A stretch of 64,000 nucleotides of DNA from Neofusicoccum parvum (taxonomy: Eukaryota; Ascomycota; Dothideomycetes; Botryosphaeriales; Botryosphaeriaceae), in contig CP087212.1 of assembly GCA_020912385.1 (NCBI GenBank), positions 1,674,001-1,738,000 of the forward strand. Reading direction: 5' to 3'. Below the pieces are notes generated by a model that saw only the letters and a list, made by a program, of their open reading frames with translations, searched no databases and was not told the DNA's origin. Shown piece by piece: positions 1 through 11,357 of the stretch. Within the stretch, counting starts at the first letter, position 1. Every line of letters begins with the position of its first letter. Both the position numbers and the translations under genes were made by a program.

Positions 1-1
1 C

Positions 2-439
2 AGCTACAACCTGCTTGGAAACCATCGCGTCTTTAACGACGAAGGGTGTGATTTTCCGAAGACCAGGTCGCCTGAGCTAAACAGGGCTCGCGTCGAAATG
101 GCAGAGCAGCTGATTGAGGTCTCTCAAAACGAGCTCAAGAGGGAGAACTTGACGCCGGCTGAGCGCCATGGTCTTGAGCTGGACATCGGGCGCCTCAGAT
201 ACGACATTCAGGTTCTTCTCGGAGTAAGGAAAGGGGAGCTCTCGTCACAGGCGGACTCTGGCCAAGAGATCAAGCCGACTCCACCTGGATTCCGGACTAA
301 TAGGCCCACCGTTGGGGAGGTTGAGGAGTTGAAGAGAAAGTTTCATGGCATTGACGATTCTTCTAAAAGGGTCAACCCCGCCGCCAGAGGTGTAACCACG
401 GCCGGGCGGGGTAAGTGTGACGAAGCTTTGAAGCGTTGA
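2..439 (+). CDS. 3' end of an unknown protein (5' end outside window)
   Basis: An open frame runs from the first bases of the window to a TGA and covers 145 codons. An internal ATG lies at 98, but the frame is open upstream of it, so I read this as the C-terminal part of a longer protein. The visible part has a charged helical stretch (around MAEQLIEVSQNELKREN) followed by a low-complexity basic tail ending GKCDEALKR. I recognise no domain, signal peptide or membrane segment. It could be a spurious ORF, since the codon pattern is not strongly typical. Function unknown. Confidence 0.4.
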   Translation, partial: SYNLLGNHRVFNDEGCDFPKTRSPELNRARVEMAEQLIEVSQNELKRENLTPAERHGLELDIGRLRYDIQVLLGVRKGELSSQADSGQEIKPTPPGFRTNRPTVGEVEELKRKFHGIDDSSKRVNPAARGVTTAGRGKCDEALKR

Positions 440-799
440 CGGACGCAATGCGCGGCCGCGGGGCTGAACGAGAGAAATGGCGTGTCTGAAGAGGCGCGGG
501 CCTCAGAATATCGGTCGCGCCAAGAAGCCAGGGCAAAGCATATAAACAGGGCGGCTGGGGCAGCATAGATTGGTCATTTCGGGAGGGCCGGTTGGCGCTT
601 CCCCGCATGGGTCGGCCGATCGCGTGCCAAACAGGAAGGCAGAAACAAGACTTTCTTCCCGCCGGGGCTCCGTTAAACAAGCGTTCCGGACTGTCGCACA
701 GATATCATCCTCATCTCACGCGCTGGTCAAAATGCCGATGTACCGCTCGTTTCGTTTCCTCGGCCGTCCCAGGCCTCCCTGAGCCGCGCCCAGCACCCC
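440..799. promoter_or_regulatory. Upstream region of the GH92 gene
   Basis: A TATAAA box is at 541-546, about 255 bp before the ATG of the mannosidase gene. No other gene is supported here. Confidence 0.4.
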
Positions 800-3339
800 A
801 TGCGTCGCCTCCTGCTCGCTCTCTCCTGCGTCTCGCAGCTCGCATCTGCCCAGGCTGCCGGCGGGTTTGATGTCCTGGACTTCGTCGATCCGCTCATCGG
901 CTCCAACAATGGCGGCAATGTCTTCTGCGGCGCCACCTTGCCCTACGGCATGGTCAGCCACCCGGTGCTCTTGTGGTGCTCCTGGACGTGCCGCTAACTC
1001 ACTCCCAGGCGAAAGCGTCCGCGGATGTTGACGGGCAGAACACGGGCGGCTTCTCGACTGACGGCAGCAACGTGATCGGCTTCTCGAGCATGCACGACAG
1101 CGGCACCGGCGGGAACCCTTCGCTCGGCAACTTCCCGTTGTTCCCGCAGCTGTGTGACGAGAACGACCTGTCCAACTGCTCCTTCACAAAGCAGTCCCGC
1201 GCCACGCCGTACCTGAATGACTCGGTCGTTGCTCGACCGGGCTATTTTGCACTGACGCTGGAGAGCGGCGTGAGCGCCGAGATGACCGTCTCCCAGCACG
1301 CCGCGCTGTACAACTTCCAGTTTCCTGACGTCAACACCAGCTACGGCCCGCAGGTGACCCCGATGATTCTCCTGGATCTGACAGACCTCTGGGACAGCCG
1401 CCAGAATGCGACTTTCGAGGTCCGAGGAACGAGGATGACGGGCAATGGCACGTTCTTGCCGAGTTTTGGTGCGGGGTCGTATGAGTTGCATTTCTGCGTG
1501 GATTTCTTTGGCCACATAGGGCCGGTCTACGATAGCGGCGTATGGGTCAATGACCGGGGCGGCGTGGATCAGAAACACATCTTCGTGACGAGAGGCTTCA
1601 ACAACTTCTACCTCCAAGCCGGCGGCTTTGTGCGGCTCCTTGCTGGAGGCAACAGGACGGTCACGGCCAGGGTGGGCACGAGCTTTGTCAACGTCCAGAA
1701 GGCGTGCCAGAACGCGCAGACGGAGATCCCAAGGCCGCTCCGTGATTTTGACCGCCTCAGGAAGAACGCCGAGGACGCGTGGAGAGCGAAGTTGAGCCCG
1801 ATTACCTTGGAGGTTGGAGATGTCAGCCAGGACCTGCAGAAGAACTTTTGGAGCTCTATCTACAGGACGATGATTTCTCCGCAGGACTACACGTACGAGA
1901 ATCCGCGCTGGAACTCCTCGGTTTATTACGATTCGTTCTACTGTCTGTGGGATCAATTCCGCTCCCAACTGCCAATGCTGACTATTCTGGATCCATCGAC
2001 ATATTCTGACATGCTGAAGAGCTTACTCTTTACCTATCAGAACGAGGGGTGGCTTCCTGATTGCCGGATGAGCTTGAGCAAGGGCTGGACGCAGGGCGGC
2101 TCAAACGCGGATGTGGTGCTTGTCGATGCATATTTCAAGAACATTACTGGAGTTAACTGGGACCTCGCGTGGGATGCGATTGTTAATGATGCGGAGAATG
2201 AGCCTCTCGAATGGTCAAAAGAAGGAAGAGGGGGCCTCATGAGTTGGAAGAATCTGAACTATATCCCAGCTCTCGACTACGACTACCTTGGATTTGGCAC
2301 GAATTCAAGGAGCATTTCGCGAACCTTGGAGTACTCGTACAACGACTTTTGCATCGGGTCATTTGGAAGAGCACTAGGGAAAGACGATTACGGAAAGTAC
2401 CTGGCCCGGGGTAATAATTGGAAGAATCTCTTCAAAGAGGACCAAACATCGATCATTAACGGGACCGACCCTGGTTTTGTAGGCTTCTTCCAGCCGAAAT
2501 ACCTTAACGCGACCTGGGGTTTCCAGGATCCGATTTCGTGCAGCCCAATTGCTGGATTTTGTTCTTTGACGTCGAATCCGGCGGAGACGTTTGAGTCGAG
2601 CATCTGGGAGTATCAATTGTAAGTCAAGGTGAACAGCTTCTCGTTGTGAAGACGACTAACTTCTGCTAGTTTCGTGCCACAGGACATGGCGACTTTGATT
2701 GAGAGGCTGGGCGGCGATGAGAGGTTTGTCGCTCGACTGGATTACTTCCACGAGTCTCCTCTTGTAGATATCGGCAATGAGCCGGTCTTCTTAAGCGTCT
2801 TCGAATACCACTACGCCGGGAGGCCTGCCCTTTCAGCTCGGCGCTCTCATGCATACATCCCTTCGCGCTTCAACACATCGTACAGCGGACTACCTGGAAA
2901 TGATGATGTAAGTCTGCGAGGCTGCAGCTCTTCGGTGGAGTCAGCTCACTAACCCTCTTCTCAGAGCGGTGCAATGGGCTCTTTTACAGCCTTTAATATG
3001 ATGGGCCTCTTCCCTAATCCTGGACAAAATGTCTACCTCATCGTTCCGCCATACTTCCCGTCTGTTCACGTTCGCCATCCGGCGACCAACCGTACGGCGA
3101 CCATTCGCGCAGACAATTTCGATTCAGCATACAACAACATCTACATCCAGAACGCGACGCTGAATGGGCAACCTTATACCAAGAACTGGATCGGGCACGA
3201 ATTCTTCACGCAGGGCGGCGAGTTGGTGTTGACTCTGGGAAGCGAGGAGAGCGAGTGGGGAACCTTGATGGAGGATCGTCCGCCATCTGAGCAGGGGGGT
3301 GATCAGGCCGCGGAGCCGTCTTGGGAAGACAAGTTCTAA
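800..3339 (+). CDS. Secreted GH92 alpha-mannosidase
   Basis: Exons 800-952, 1009-2618, 2670-2907 and 2965-3339 encode 791 residues. The introns have good donors (gtcagc, gtaagt, gtaagt) and CTAAC/CTAAC-like branch sites. Residues 1-20 form a signal peptide (MRRLLLALSCVSQLASAQA). The family N-terminal signature follows (FVDPLIGSNNGG, GATLPYGM). The C-terminal (alpha/alpha)6 part has NEPVFLSVFEYHYAGRP and GNDDSGAMGSF, which match the conserved Glu and Asp sites of GH92. GH92 enzymes are calcium-dependent exo-mannosidases, mostly alpha-1,2, acting on N-glycans or mannoproteins. Length is normal and there are many N-glycosylation sequons, so the enzyme is likely secreted. The exact linkage cannot be told from sequence. 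Confidence 0.9.
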
Positions 3340-4321
3340 CGTGGAGGACAATTGGGCGTGTTGCTGCCGTTGCCTCTTTGCGTCGTGGGATGGTATCGAG
3401 CACACATACTCAAGAAGTTTTGGCAGTTCTGTTCTCTTACGCTATGGGACAATCAGGATCCCCGCGGTTCCGATAGGTGAAGGTGCGAATTGGCCAACTT
3501 GACGATGTTGGCTGAGAAGGGCGAAGAAGCGGAGCATTGGAGCATGCCACGCGGAGAGTGGAGCGCAAGAGCATTGTGGGTTCTAGCACATTCCAGCAGA
3601 AGGCCGGTACAAAGAAGGTAAATCATCCGATCTAGCTTACCGCATCAGGCAGTCCTCACGTGGTGATTATTCACGAATGCGCTGGCCAAGGCGGATTAGT
3701 GAACAGATACCTCGAAATAAGCTATCCGTAAGTCCGGCCAGGCAGGCTGACACCTTGCTGGTCTGTTCTCGGACGCTCCTCGGCCCGGCCCAGGCTGCTG
3801 ATGCAATTGTGACTGGTGTTGAGCGGGCGAGGTTGCCGTATGTCCCGAGGCTATTTCATTTGTCAGTGCGAAGTAAGTAAGCAGTTTACGGACGCGCTGC
3901 CCCATCCAGGCGGCTACCCGCATTCCGGCGGCGACTCGGCAGTTGGTGGGGGCTTGAGCTCTGCCGCGGGGCAGCTCTCCTCGCAACCTTCTCCACCATC
4001 ATCTGCCCGCGCCCCGAGTCATGGGCTCGCGAGGCCAGTCAATGGCTTCCGCTCAGCCATGCCAGGCAAGGATAGCCCGTCCACCACGGCCGCGAGCTGT
4101 GCGGGACAAGGTTACGTCATCACCCGTTGCACCCGTCCGACAACAAGAAGGCTTTGACCGTTGATGCCATTGCGCTCTAGCCTTTCTATATAAGAGCTAT
4201 CTCTCGCGCCGTCGACCTGCCAAAATCTTATTTCCAAGATACCCCTCAGCCCTACAGCGCCCTGCACTATTTCCCACCCCGTAATACCATCTTCTCTACA
4301 TCCCTCCAACGCTCAGTCAGC
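3340..4321. promoter_or_regulatory. Intergenic region with TATA box before the MDR gene
   Basis: About 980 bp with no supported gene. TATATAAG lies at 4187-4194, roughly 130 bp before the MDR reductase ATG. A TC-rich leader (4210-4320) between the box and the ATG is typical of a fungal 5' UTR. Confidence 0.5.
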
Positions 4322-5535
4322 ATGTCCATTCCCGCAACCCAGAAGGAGTGGCGCGTCCAAGGCAAGAACGGGCCGGACTCGCTCATCTTCAACGCCTCGG
4401 CCTCCGTGCCCAAGCTGGGCGATAAGGACGTCCTGGTCAAGTGTACGTCTCGCCCACCACGCCAGGGAACAGACACGGCCAACTGACACCGGCCGGCTCG
4501 CCCCACTCCAGTCCACGCCGCCTCCCTCAACTACCGCGACCTCATCATCCCGCGGGGCATGTACCCGTTCGCGCTGAAGGACAACGTGGTCCCCGCGTCC
4601 GACGGCGCCGGCGAGGTCGTCGCCGTCGGCCCGCGCGTGACGCGCTTCGCGCCGGGCGACAAGGTCGCGACGCTCTTCAACCAGGGCCACCTGGCCGGGT
4701 CGCTCGACAATGAGAGCGTGGCCACCGGCGTCGGCGGCATCGTCGACGGCGCCCTGCGCCAGTACGGCGCCTTCGACCAGGACGGCCTCGTGCGCGTGCC
4801 CAAGAACCTCGACTGGCTGGAGGCCGCCACGCTCAGCTGCGCCGCCGTGACCGCTTGGAACGGGCTGTACGGGCTGGAGGGCAGGGGGCTGAAGCAGGGC
4901 GATTGGGTTGTCACGCAGGGCACGGGAGGCGTGTCGATGTTTGCGCTGCAGGTGCGTGCGTGGATGGACGGCGCTGGGGGAGTTACCCGGCGGCGCTCCT
5001 ACACCACATCCTCTCCCAATCGCGGCGGTATGCTAACGGATCTCCGCAGTTCGCCAAGTCCGCGGGCGCCAAGGTCATCGCCACGACGTCGTCGGCAGAG
5101 AAGGCCGACAGGCTCAAGCAGCTGGGCGCGGACTACGTGATCAACTACAAGGAGACGCCCGCCTGGGGCGAGAAGGCGAAGGAGCTGACGGGCGGCCGCG
5201 GCGTTGACCACGTCATCGAGGTCGGCGGGCCCAAGACCATGGCCCAGTCGCTCAAGTCTATCCGCATCGACGGCGTCATCAGCATCATCGGTTTTGTTGG
5301 AGGCCAAAGCGACGAGCAGCCCACCTTCCTCGACACCCTGACCAACCTGTGCACCGTCCGCGGCTTGCTGGTCGGCAGCCGCCAGCAGTTTGAGGACATG
5401 AACCGAGCCATCGAGGCGAATGATATTCACCCTGTTGTCGACAAGCAGGTCTTCAGTCTGGATCAGGCTAAGGATGCGTATCAGTACATGTGGGAGCAGA
5501 AGCACTTTGGAAAGCTGGCGATCAAGATTGAGTAA
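4322..5535 (+). CDS. Zinc-free MDR-family NAD(P)H oxidoreductase
   Basis: Exons 4322-4442, 4512-4951 and 5050-5535 encode 348 residues. This is a medium-chain dehydrogenase/reductase. The GroES-like half has ASLNYRDLIIPRGMYP, and the Rossmann half starts at the nucleotide loop QGTGGVSMFALQFAK. The catalytic-zinc Cys of classical ADH is replaced by NYRD and the structural-zinc lobe is absent, so it should be zinc-independent, in the group often named zinc-type alcohol dehydrogenase-like. The substrate is probably a small aldehyde, ketone or enone, but this cannot be read from sequence. A paralogue lies at 50.6-51.7 kb. It is convergent with the sugar kinase gene. Confidence 0.88.
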
Positions 5536-5941
5536 GCGGGATTCAATTGAAACAGCTGGGATTTTGTATATAGTAATGAAACGCCAAAATGAGACATGAT
5601 CGAAAAAAAAGACGAACTGCTTTACGCCACGGGATTGTAGTGCGTTCTCGATTTGCAGAATGCCGTGACATCGCAGCATTTGGCTTGGCTTCAGGACATC
5701 CAAGGACTGACTTGTCTCCCCCCTATACTCCCTATTTGCTCTCTTCATGTATGCTTATTATTGCTGCTAGGGGAAAGCTACTCACTTATGCAACACATTG
5801 GGCCTTCCCAATCCCAACTCCTATGCACGCTTCTAATGCCTATCATGTGTTCGAAAAGACAAAGAGAAAGAGAGAAAACTCAACAGCATGATCCCCGCCT
5901 TCTAGCCTGACATGATCCAGAATATCGTCGAGAAAAAACCA
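5536..5941. other. Convergent 3' intergenic region
   Basis: Holds the 3' ends of the MDR and sugar kinase genes. AT-richer than the flanks. No gene seen. Confidence 0.5.
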
Positions 5942-7748
5942 TCACCTCACCTCCGCAAACATCCCGGCCAAAACAGCCGCTCCAATAACGCCCCCATCCT
6001 TCGCCTCACTCAAGACCACCCGCTTGCCCGCATTCCTCCGCGAGCCCTTGGATATCAGCGTATCTATCCACTTCTCGCAGATCTCCAAGTATCCCGGATA
6101 CTGTAGGATCACGCCGCCGGTGTGCGCGACAACCAGCTCTTCCTTGTCCACCTCCTCCGCCGCGCCATCGTCACCTCCCGCCTCTCCATCCAGCTGAACC
6201 TCGCCCACCCGGGCCAGCAGCCCCACGATCATGGCCGCCACCAGCGCCGCCGACCTCACCTGCACCGCCTCCGCCACCGCGCGCAGCAAGCCCACCCGCT
6301 GCGCCGTCCACGCGAACGCCCTACCGGCGGCCGAAGAAGGAGGAGGAGGGGGATACAGCTCGTCCAGGCTCCGCTTCAGCGCGTCGTCGTCCTCCGCCAG
6401 CGCGACCGCCGTCGCCAGGAACCTCGTCGACACGGCGTTCTTCTCCAGCAGCCTGGGCGGCAGCTCTTCCTCCCGCCCGCCCTCCTCCGGCGGCAGCAGC
6501 AGCTGCACCAGCACCAGCCGCACCAGCTCGCCCAGATACCGGCCCGCGGTCATGTACTCGACGGGCTGGAAGCCGGGCGACTCGCAGGCGGCGGAGAGCG
6601 CGGCGTCCCAGGGCGTCGGCACGCCGAGGGCGCGGAGCGGCTCGTCGGTGCCGACGACGGACCACTCGGTGTTGACGACGACGACGTCCGGGGAGCTGCC
6701 GCCGGGCCCGCGCGGGAGGAGGTCGAGCGGGGCGGTCTTGAAGGCGGCGAGCGAGGCGACGGGCATGGGGACGGTGGCGTTGGTGCCGGTGCCGACGACG
6801 AGGCCCATGGCGACGCGGCTGTTGCTGGAGTAGGCGAGGGAGGCGTAGGTGGCGACCGTGTCGTTGGTGATGGCGGCGATGCGGAGCCTGGGCAGCCTGG
6901 TGGCGGCGGCGGTGGGTGCTGCTGCTGCTGCCGTTGCTGTTGCCTTTTCGGGCGGCGGGTGGCCGTTCGTGGCGGGTGTCATGTCGGTGCAGTGGCGCGC
7001 GTACCCGGCGAGGAGCATCTCGCCCAGGTTGAGGTCTGACACGATGCCGAAGCCTTTGCCCATCGGCATGAGCGTCGCCCGGGAAATCGAGTCCTGCCTT
7101 TGGAAATATAAGCTCATCGGTTCACGAGTTCCACACCACGCGCAAGCGACCCGGAGACCGCGGTGGAACGAGGCATGGCCAGGAGCGGGACGGGCACAGA
7201 ACCAGACAAAGACCGCCGCAGGCGGACGGAGAATCGGGCAGGATAAGAAAGACGTACTTCATGGGGAAGGAAAAGGTGATTCCCATGGGAATCTCGTCCA
7301 AGTCTCGGACACGCAGGGAGGCATCGTTCAGGGCATCGGCAACAACGCCAGCAATACAGTCGCCGATCCAGGCAAACAGCTCGTCTGCCTGGTCCATCTT
7401 CAAGTGCTCTTCAATGGGCCATGCGCGCTCGTGCGAGCGGCGGATCTTGGGCGGCTTGCGGGCCTCGCCGCGCGACTGGGCGGCGGCGGAGTCATCATGG
7501 TCGGCGGCCTCGCCCAGCAATTCTACAAAAGCAACGCGGAGGTTCGTGCCGCCCACGTCGATAGCCAAGAAGATGCCCGTTTCCCTGCCAGTCGGCAGCG
7601 CAGTCACCGGGGTGGCGAGGAAATGCTGCTTCGAGTGCCGGGCCAGGTGGTCGTAGGTGGCAGCGAAGCCGCGGGCCAGCGCGAGCAGGTCGCGGTCGTT
7701 GATGTGGCGGGTCAGCGGCTGCAGCACGGCGGCGTAGTCATGGGCCAT
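5942..7748 (-). CDS. Hexokinase-family sugar kinase, GlcNAc-kinase type
   Basis: Exons 7748-7258 and 7097-5942 encode 548 residues. The phosphate-1 motif is LAIDVGGTNLRVAF (about residues 61-74). The sugar-binding stretch MGITFSFPMK is split by the 160-nt intron. Catalytic Asp sits in AITNDTVATYASLAY and a Glu in VVNTEWSVVG. The usual WTKGF is MPMGKGF, so the Lys stays but the Thr is lost. The stretch YMTAGRYLGELVRLVLVQLL and these variants resemble fungal N-acetylglucosamine kinases (NAG5/HXK3 type) more than glucose hexokinases. The regulatory XprF/HxkD group is the main alternative. Ala/Pro-rich inserts are present in the large domain. Kinase activity is likely because the catalytic Asp is kept. 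Substrate is inference. Confidence 0.8.
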
Positions 7749-8208
7749 CGCAAGGAAATACACAGTCGGGCTCGCGGTGGCGGGGGGACGGGGAGCGGGA
7801 GGAGGAGTGTTTGGAGCAAGATAAAGGCAAGATAGCCGTCATGGTCAGCCGTGAGATCAGGACCGGAAACAGGCAGGCAGCCCAGCGCCGGCGGGCCAGG
7901 GTCTACGGCGTCGACTGGTCGCGGGCGGACCAAGGGACCACGGCACCGAGGACCAAGGGACGGGGCGGTTGCGCCGCAAGACAGCTGTCGCGCGCCTGGC
8001 TGGATGCGGTGGGTGCGGTGAATGCTCCTGGCGAGGCCGGCGCTGGTGCTGGCGCTGGCGCTGGCGCTGGCCTTGCACGTGGTTGAGGCCCCGGGCACAG
8101 AAGCTTTGGAGCTGCCGATGGACCCTGGCCCTCCGTTTGTTGTGTTCATCGCCGACCCAGCTCCCCGCCGAGTCCCGCTACCACCTCCCGCACGCCTCCG
8201 CCGTCGAC
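7749..8208. promoter_or_regulatory. Divergent promoter, sugar kinase / GILT gene
   Basis: A 460-bp head-to-head region. A (GGCGCT)n-like simple repeat lies at about 8038-8070. No TATA box is obvious on either side. Confidence 0.45.
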
Positions 8209-9173
8209 ATGGACGAGAAGCACCCGCTCCCGATCGCTGAGCCTCCCGCGTCGCTGCGGCCCGAGACGTCGCGTCCGCGCCGTGCCGTGTGCGCTGCCTT
8301 CGTCCGCGCCGCCGTCCTGGCCCTGCTCGTCCTCTTCGTCCTCTTCTTCCCGGTGCACAGTCGGCCCAACTTCTCGTGGCCGCAGGACGGGCAGAACGCC
8401 GCCCATGCAGCCGCTCCGGCGGCCCTCCTCGAAGATAAGAAGGTGCCGCTAGAGGCACACATCATGTACGTTGGAGCTGCTGGTCCCGCCTAGCTGGACC
8501 ACCAAACACGCCACCACAACAGCCCGCGTCAGCCCGCTCCCACAGCGCCCACCCCGTCCTAATTACGCTCTGTGTCTCCAGGTCCAAATGCCCCGACGCC
8601 CTCGACTGCCTGCAGCTGCTCATCCTGCCCACCATGGTCGAGATCGCGGACCGCATCGACTTCAAGCTCTCGTACATCGGCACCCCGACCGACCACGACG
8701 ACGGCGTCCAGTGCAAGCACGGCGAGAGCGAGTGCCTGGGCAACATGATCGAGATGTGCGCCGCTGACAAGTACCCGGACCCCAAGATCTACCTCGGCTT
8801 CACCTACTGCATGACCCGCCAGTACACCAAGATCCCCCAGCGCCACATGGTGGAGGATTGTGCCATGGAGCACGGCATTGACTTCGCGAGGATAAACGAC
8901 TGCTTGACAGACAGTGACGGAGGCTATGTTGCGGACCTGCTGCAGGCGAGCTTCTTGCGGAGTGCGGAGGCCAACGTGACCAAGAGCTGCACGGTGAGCG
9001 CATACTTCTCGAGAAGCGTGGAGGGCAACTGCTGACGGCTGGCACAGATTCGCCTCGATGAGAAGGTCCGCTGTATCCGAGACGGCGGCGAATGGAAGGA
9101 GTGCGATGCTGGCTCTGACCGAGACTCGCTCATCCGCGACATTAACGACCTCTACGAAAAGCTTAACGCTTAG
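8209..9173 (+). CDS. GILT-like thiol reductase, membrane anchored
   Basis: Exons 8209-8465, 8582-8993 and 9048-9173 encode 264 residues. One hydrophobic segment (about residues 28-48, AVLALLVLFVLFFPVHS) follows a basic stretch, giving a type II anchor or uncleaved signal. The lumenal part has SKCPDALDC followed by CKHGESECLGNMIEMC, the signature of the gamma-interferon-inducible lysosomal thiol reductase family (CQHGxxECxxNxxxxC). The first site is C-x5-C here, not the CxxC of animal GILT. GILT enzymes reduce protein disulfides in acidic compartments, so a vacuolar or secretory role is likely. The Cys spacing leaves redox activity uncertain. It is convergent with the NECAP gene. Confidence 0.82.
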
Positions 9174-9644
9174 CTTCTTCCACCAGGCACAGGAAAGACA
9201 TGGGGCATTAATGCAGGCCGAGCCGTTCGGTGAAATCACCGCCTTTTGAAGGTTGATGTTGCCCCACTGCCCCGGTCTTTTTTCGAACGGTAGGCATATT
9301 TATTTTGTACGACTTGCTCTCGGCGAGGGTGGAAAAGTTGCACGAACCGCAAGCTTGACGACTACGGCCAACCCTGGTTGGATGTATGATTTCACGAGGC
9401 AATGTAAAATTTTACCAATGGAGTGGATTTTGTAGTATAAGCTGTCTACAACGCCATTGCAAGCACGACAAGGATTACCGCTGAACGCTAGACCAACGCC
9501 GTGACGTATGCAAGTTTCTCATTTGTTTAATCAAAGAAGAAAAAAAAGTTGAAGTCACCTCTCTCTTTCCTTCATCAATTGTTGGATATTGGGAGTGGAT
9601 CTGTGGCATTCATATCTTGAATACATCTCTCCCTCTCTCGATTT
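9174..9644. other. Convergent 3' intergenic region
   Basis: 3' flanks of the GILT-like and NECAP genes. A/T-rich runs, no gene seen. Confidence 0.45.
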
Positions 9645-10571
9645 TCACTGGAACTCCCCAAATTCGCCATCGTCGAAGCCCAGCTCCTGCGGACTCGGCT
9701 GCTTCTCCGCCGGCGGCAAGTTCCCCTGCGGCGGCAGCGGCCTACTCCTCCGCCGCTCCGCCTTCACCGACGACGCGCTGGGCGGCGGGGGTAGGAACGG
9801 CACCGGCCCATCGCCGCCGCCGCCGCCACCAGCCGCGGGCGGCGGCTTGATCGAGAACAGGGCGTCCTTGTCCCCGCCGGCGGGGCTCGTGGTGCCGCCG
9901 CCGCCCTCGGACGCCCTGCTCCGCCGGCCCCTGCCGCCGATGTTGACGGTTATGGTCTCGCCCTCCTTCAGGCTGAAGTCCTTCTTCTCCTCGGCGGCGG
10001 CCTTGCCGGCCTGCGCCGCGGCGCGCGCGTTGGCGGCCGAGGCCTTGGGCTCCAGGCCGAGCACCTTGCGCGCGTCCTGCAGCGCGATGTTGAAGTCCAT
10101 GGCCTCGCTGCGCTCCTCGAAGCCCAGGCCGAGGACCGCCTTGAACTGGCCGTTGGTCACCTGCACCGCGAACCAGCGGCTGCTGTCCAGCACCTGCTCG
10201 ACCACGGCCGGGGCCGTGTACGGCGCCGCGGCGAACAGCTCGCCCGTCGTCGCCATCTCGAGCAGGATGTCCACCCGCACGTCTTCGTTGCTCTCGTTGT
10301 CGCTGCCGTTCGCTGCCGCCGCCGCCGCTGCTGCTGCTGCTGCCGCCGCCGAGGCGGTCGAGGAGGGCCGCGGGATCGCGGTCTCGAGGATGCGGAGGCG
10401 CCCCGTGAAGATGCACTTCGCGCCCTTGTCTTCTGTCCAGCCCGCCGCGGTGTAGCCCTTGGTCGAGGTGAGCGGCGGGACCTGCCAGGCCTGCACCCGG
10501 CTCGACACGAACAGCACGCGCTGGATCGCGTCGGCAGGGACCTTGCCGGTGGTTGGGTCGAAGGTCGCCAT
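9645..10571 (-). CDS. NECAP-family endocytic adaptor
   Basis: A single exon encodes 308 residues. The N-terminal PH-like NECAP domain (residues about 14-175) is clear: VLFVSSRVQAWQVPPL, GYTAAGW, IFTGRLRILE, and SSRWFAVQV followed by GLGFEERSEAMDFNIALQD. NECAPs bind the AP-2 clathrin adaptor at sites of endocytosis. An insertion of about 13 alanines breaks the domain around residues 76-90. The C-terminal half is Gly/Pro-rich and disordered and ends GFDDGEFGEFQ. The WxxF adaptin-ear motif of animal NECAPs is not seen. The long open frame on the other strand is only GC-rich antisense. Confidence 0.88.
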   Translation of the reverse strand: MATFDPTTGKVPADAIQRVLFVSSRVQAWQVPPLTSTKGYTAAGWTEDKGAKCIFTGRLRILETAIPRPSSTASAAAAAAAAAAAAANGSDNESNEDVRVDILLEMATTGELFAAAPYTAPAVVEQVLDSSRWFAVQVTNGQFKAVLGLGFEERSEAMDFNIALQDARKVLGLEPKASAANARAAAQAGKAAAEEKKDFSLKEGETITVNIGGRGRRSRASEGGGGTTSPAGGDKDALFSIKPPPAAGGGGGGDGPVPFLPPPPSASSVKAERRRSRPLPPQGNLPPAEKQPSPQELGFDDGEFGEFQ

Positions 10572-11357
10572 GGCGGGACGCGCGCGGAGGGGGCGTTTTG
10601 TTGGGAGGAGCGAGGGAGCGAGGGGACAGAGGGGTGAGTGGGCGAAGCGGTGTTCGGGCGGTGAGCGAGGAGGGGCGGAGGGCGCGGTGGGCGAAAGTTT
10701 AAGAGGCGGGCGGCACGGCGTCTCGTGGGCTGTGACGGGCGTCGGACCCGCTGCAGAGGGTCAATGGCTGCGGAGGGCGGTGGGTGCAGCGCGGTGGTGG
10801 ACGTTGGGCACTGATGTTTGCTGGAGGACGAGTAATGCCCCTGTGGCCGTGTGGCCCTGTGCTGGAATTAAGTCCGGCGCAAAGCCCGGCGGGGGAGAGC
10901 TAAGGGCGTCTGAGTTCCACTGCGTAGATCGATCGCCGAGAGAGGCACCTATAAAAGCGTCCGGTAAGAGGCGTGGCTCTCCCTTCCAGAAGGTCGCTCG
11001 GTGGTGGAGGGCCGTCGAATGGGCGCGGGGAGGAGGGGTGAGACTCATGATGGGCGCCGCCGTCGCTGGCCGTTGAGACTTGATGCGTTGTCCACTGCAG
11101 CCATCATCGCCCGAGATCGACGCTGCAGCAGCGACTGGATGCGACCCGCGAAAAGAAACACACCGGCTCCACTCGCGCGCGCAGGCGCAGCGCCGCATCA
11201 TGTGATTCCCGCGACCTGTTCATGCGCCCTCTATTTCTAGCCGTGTCTATCAAGTGCCCCCTGCCGGCCCCGGCCAGCCTCTGCCCGCCCCGGCCCACCA
11301 CCAGCGTGCGGCTGCTTATCAAACCGCTCCATTGCGGCCCGACCCTTATATCATCCT
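10572..11357. promoter_or_regulatory. Upstream region of NECAP gene
   Basis: About 790 bp between the NECAP start and the 3' end of the phosphatase gene. Several GC-rich open frames cross it on both strands, but none has motifs or splice support. No TATA box was recognised. Confidence 0.35.

Noticed and set aside
994..1968. 324-codon open frame on the minus strand
   Set aside because: It is antisense to the GH92 coding exon, whose frame has strong family motifs. GC-rich codons in third positions create the shadow.
6122..7039. 305-codon open frame on the plus strand
   Set aside because: Antisense to the sugar kinase, with a repetitive His/Arg/Gly composition that is typical of a shadow frame.
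9589..10455. 288-codon open frame on the plus strand
   Set aside because: Antisense to the NECAP gene; no motif, composed of Pro/Ala/Ser runs.
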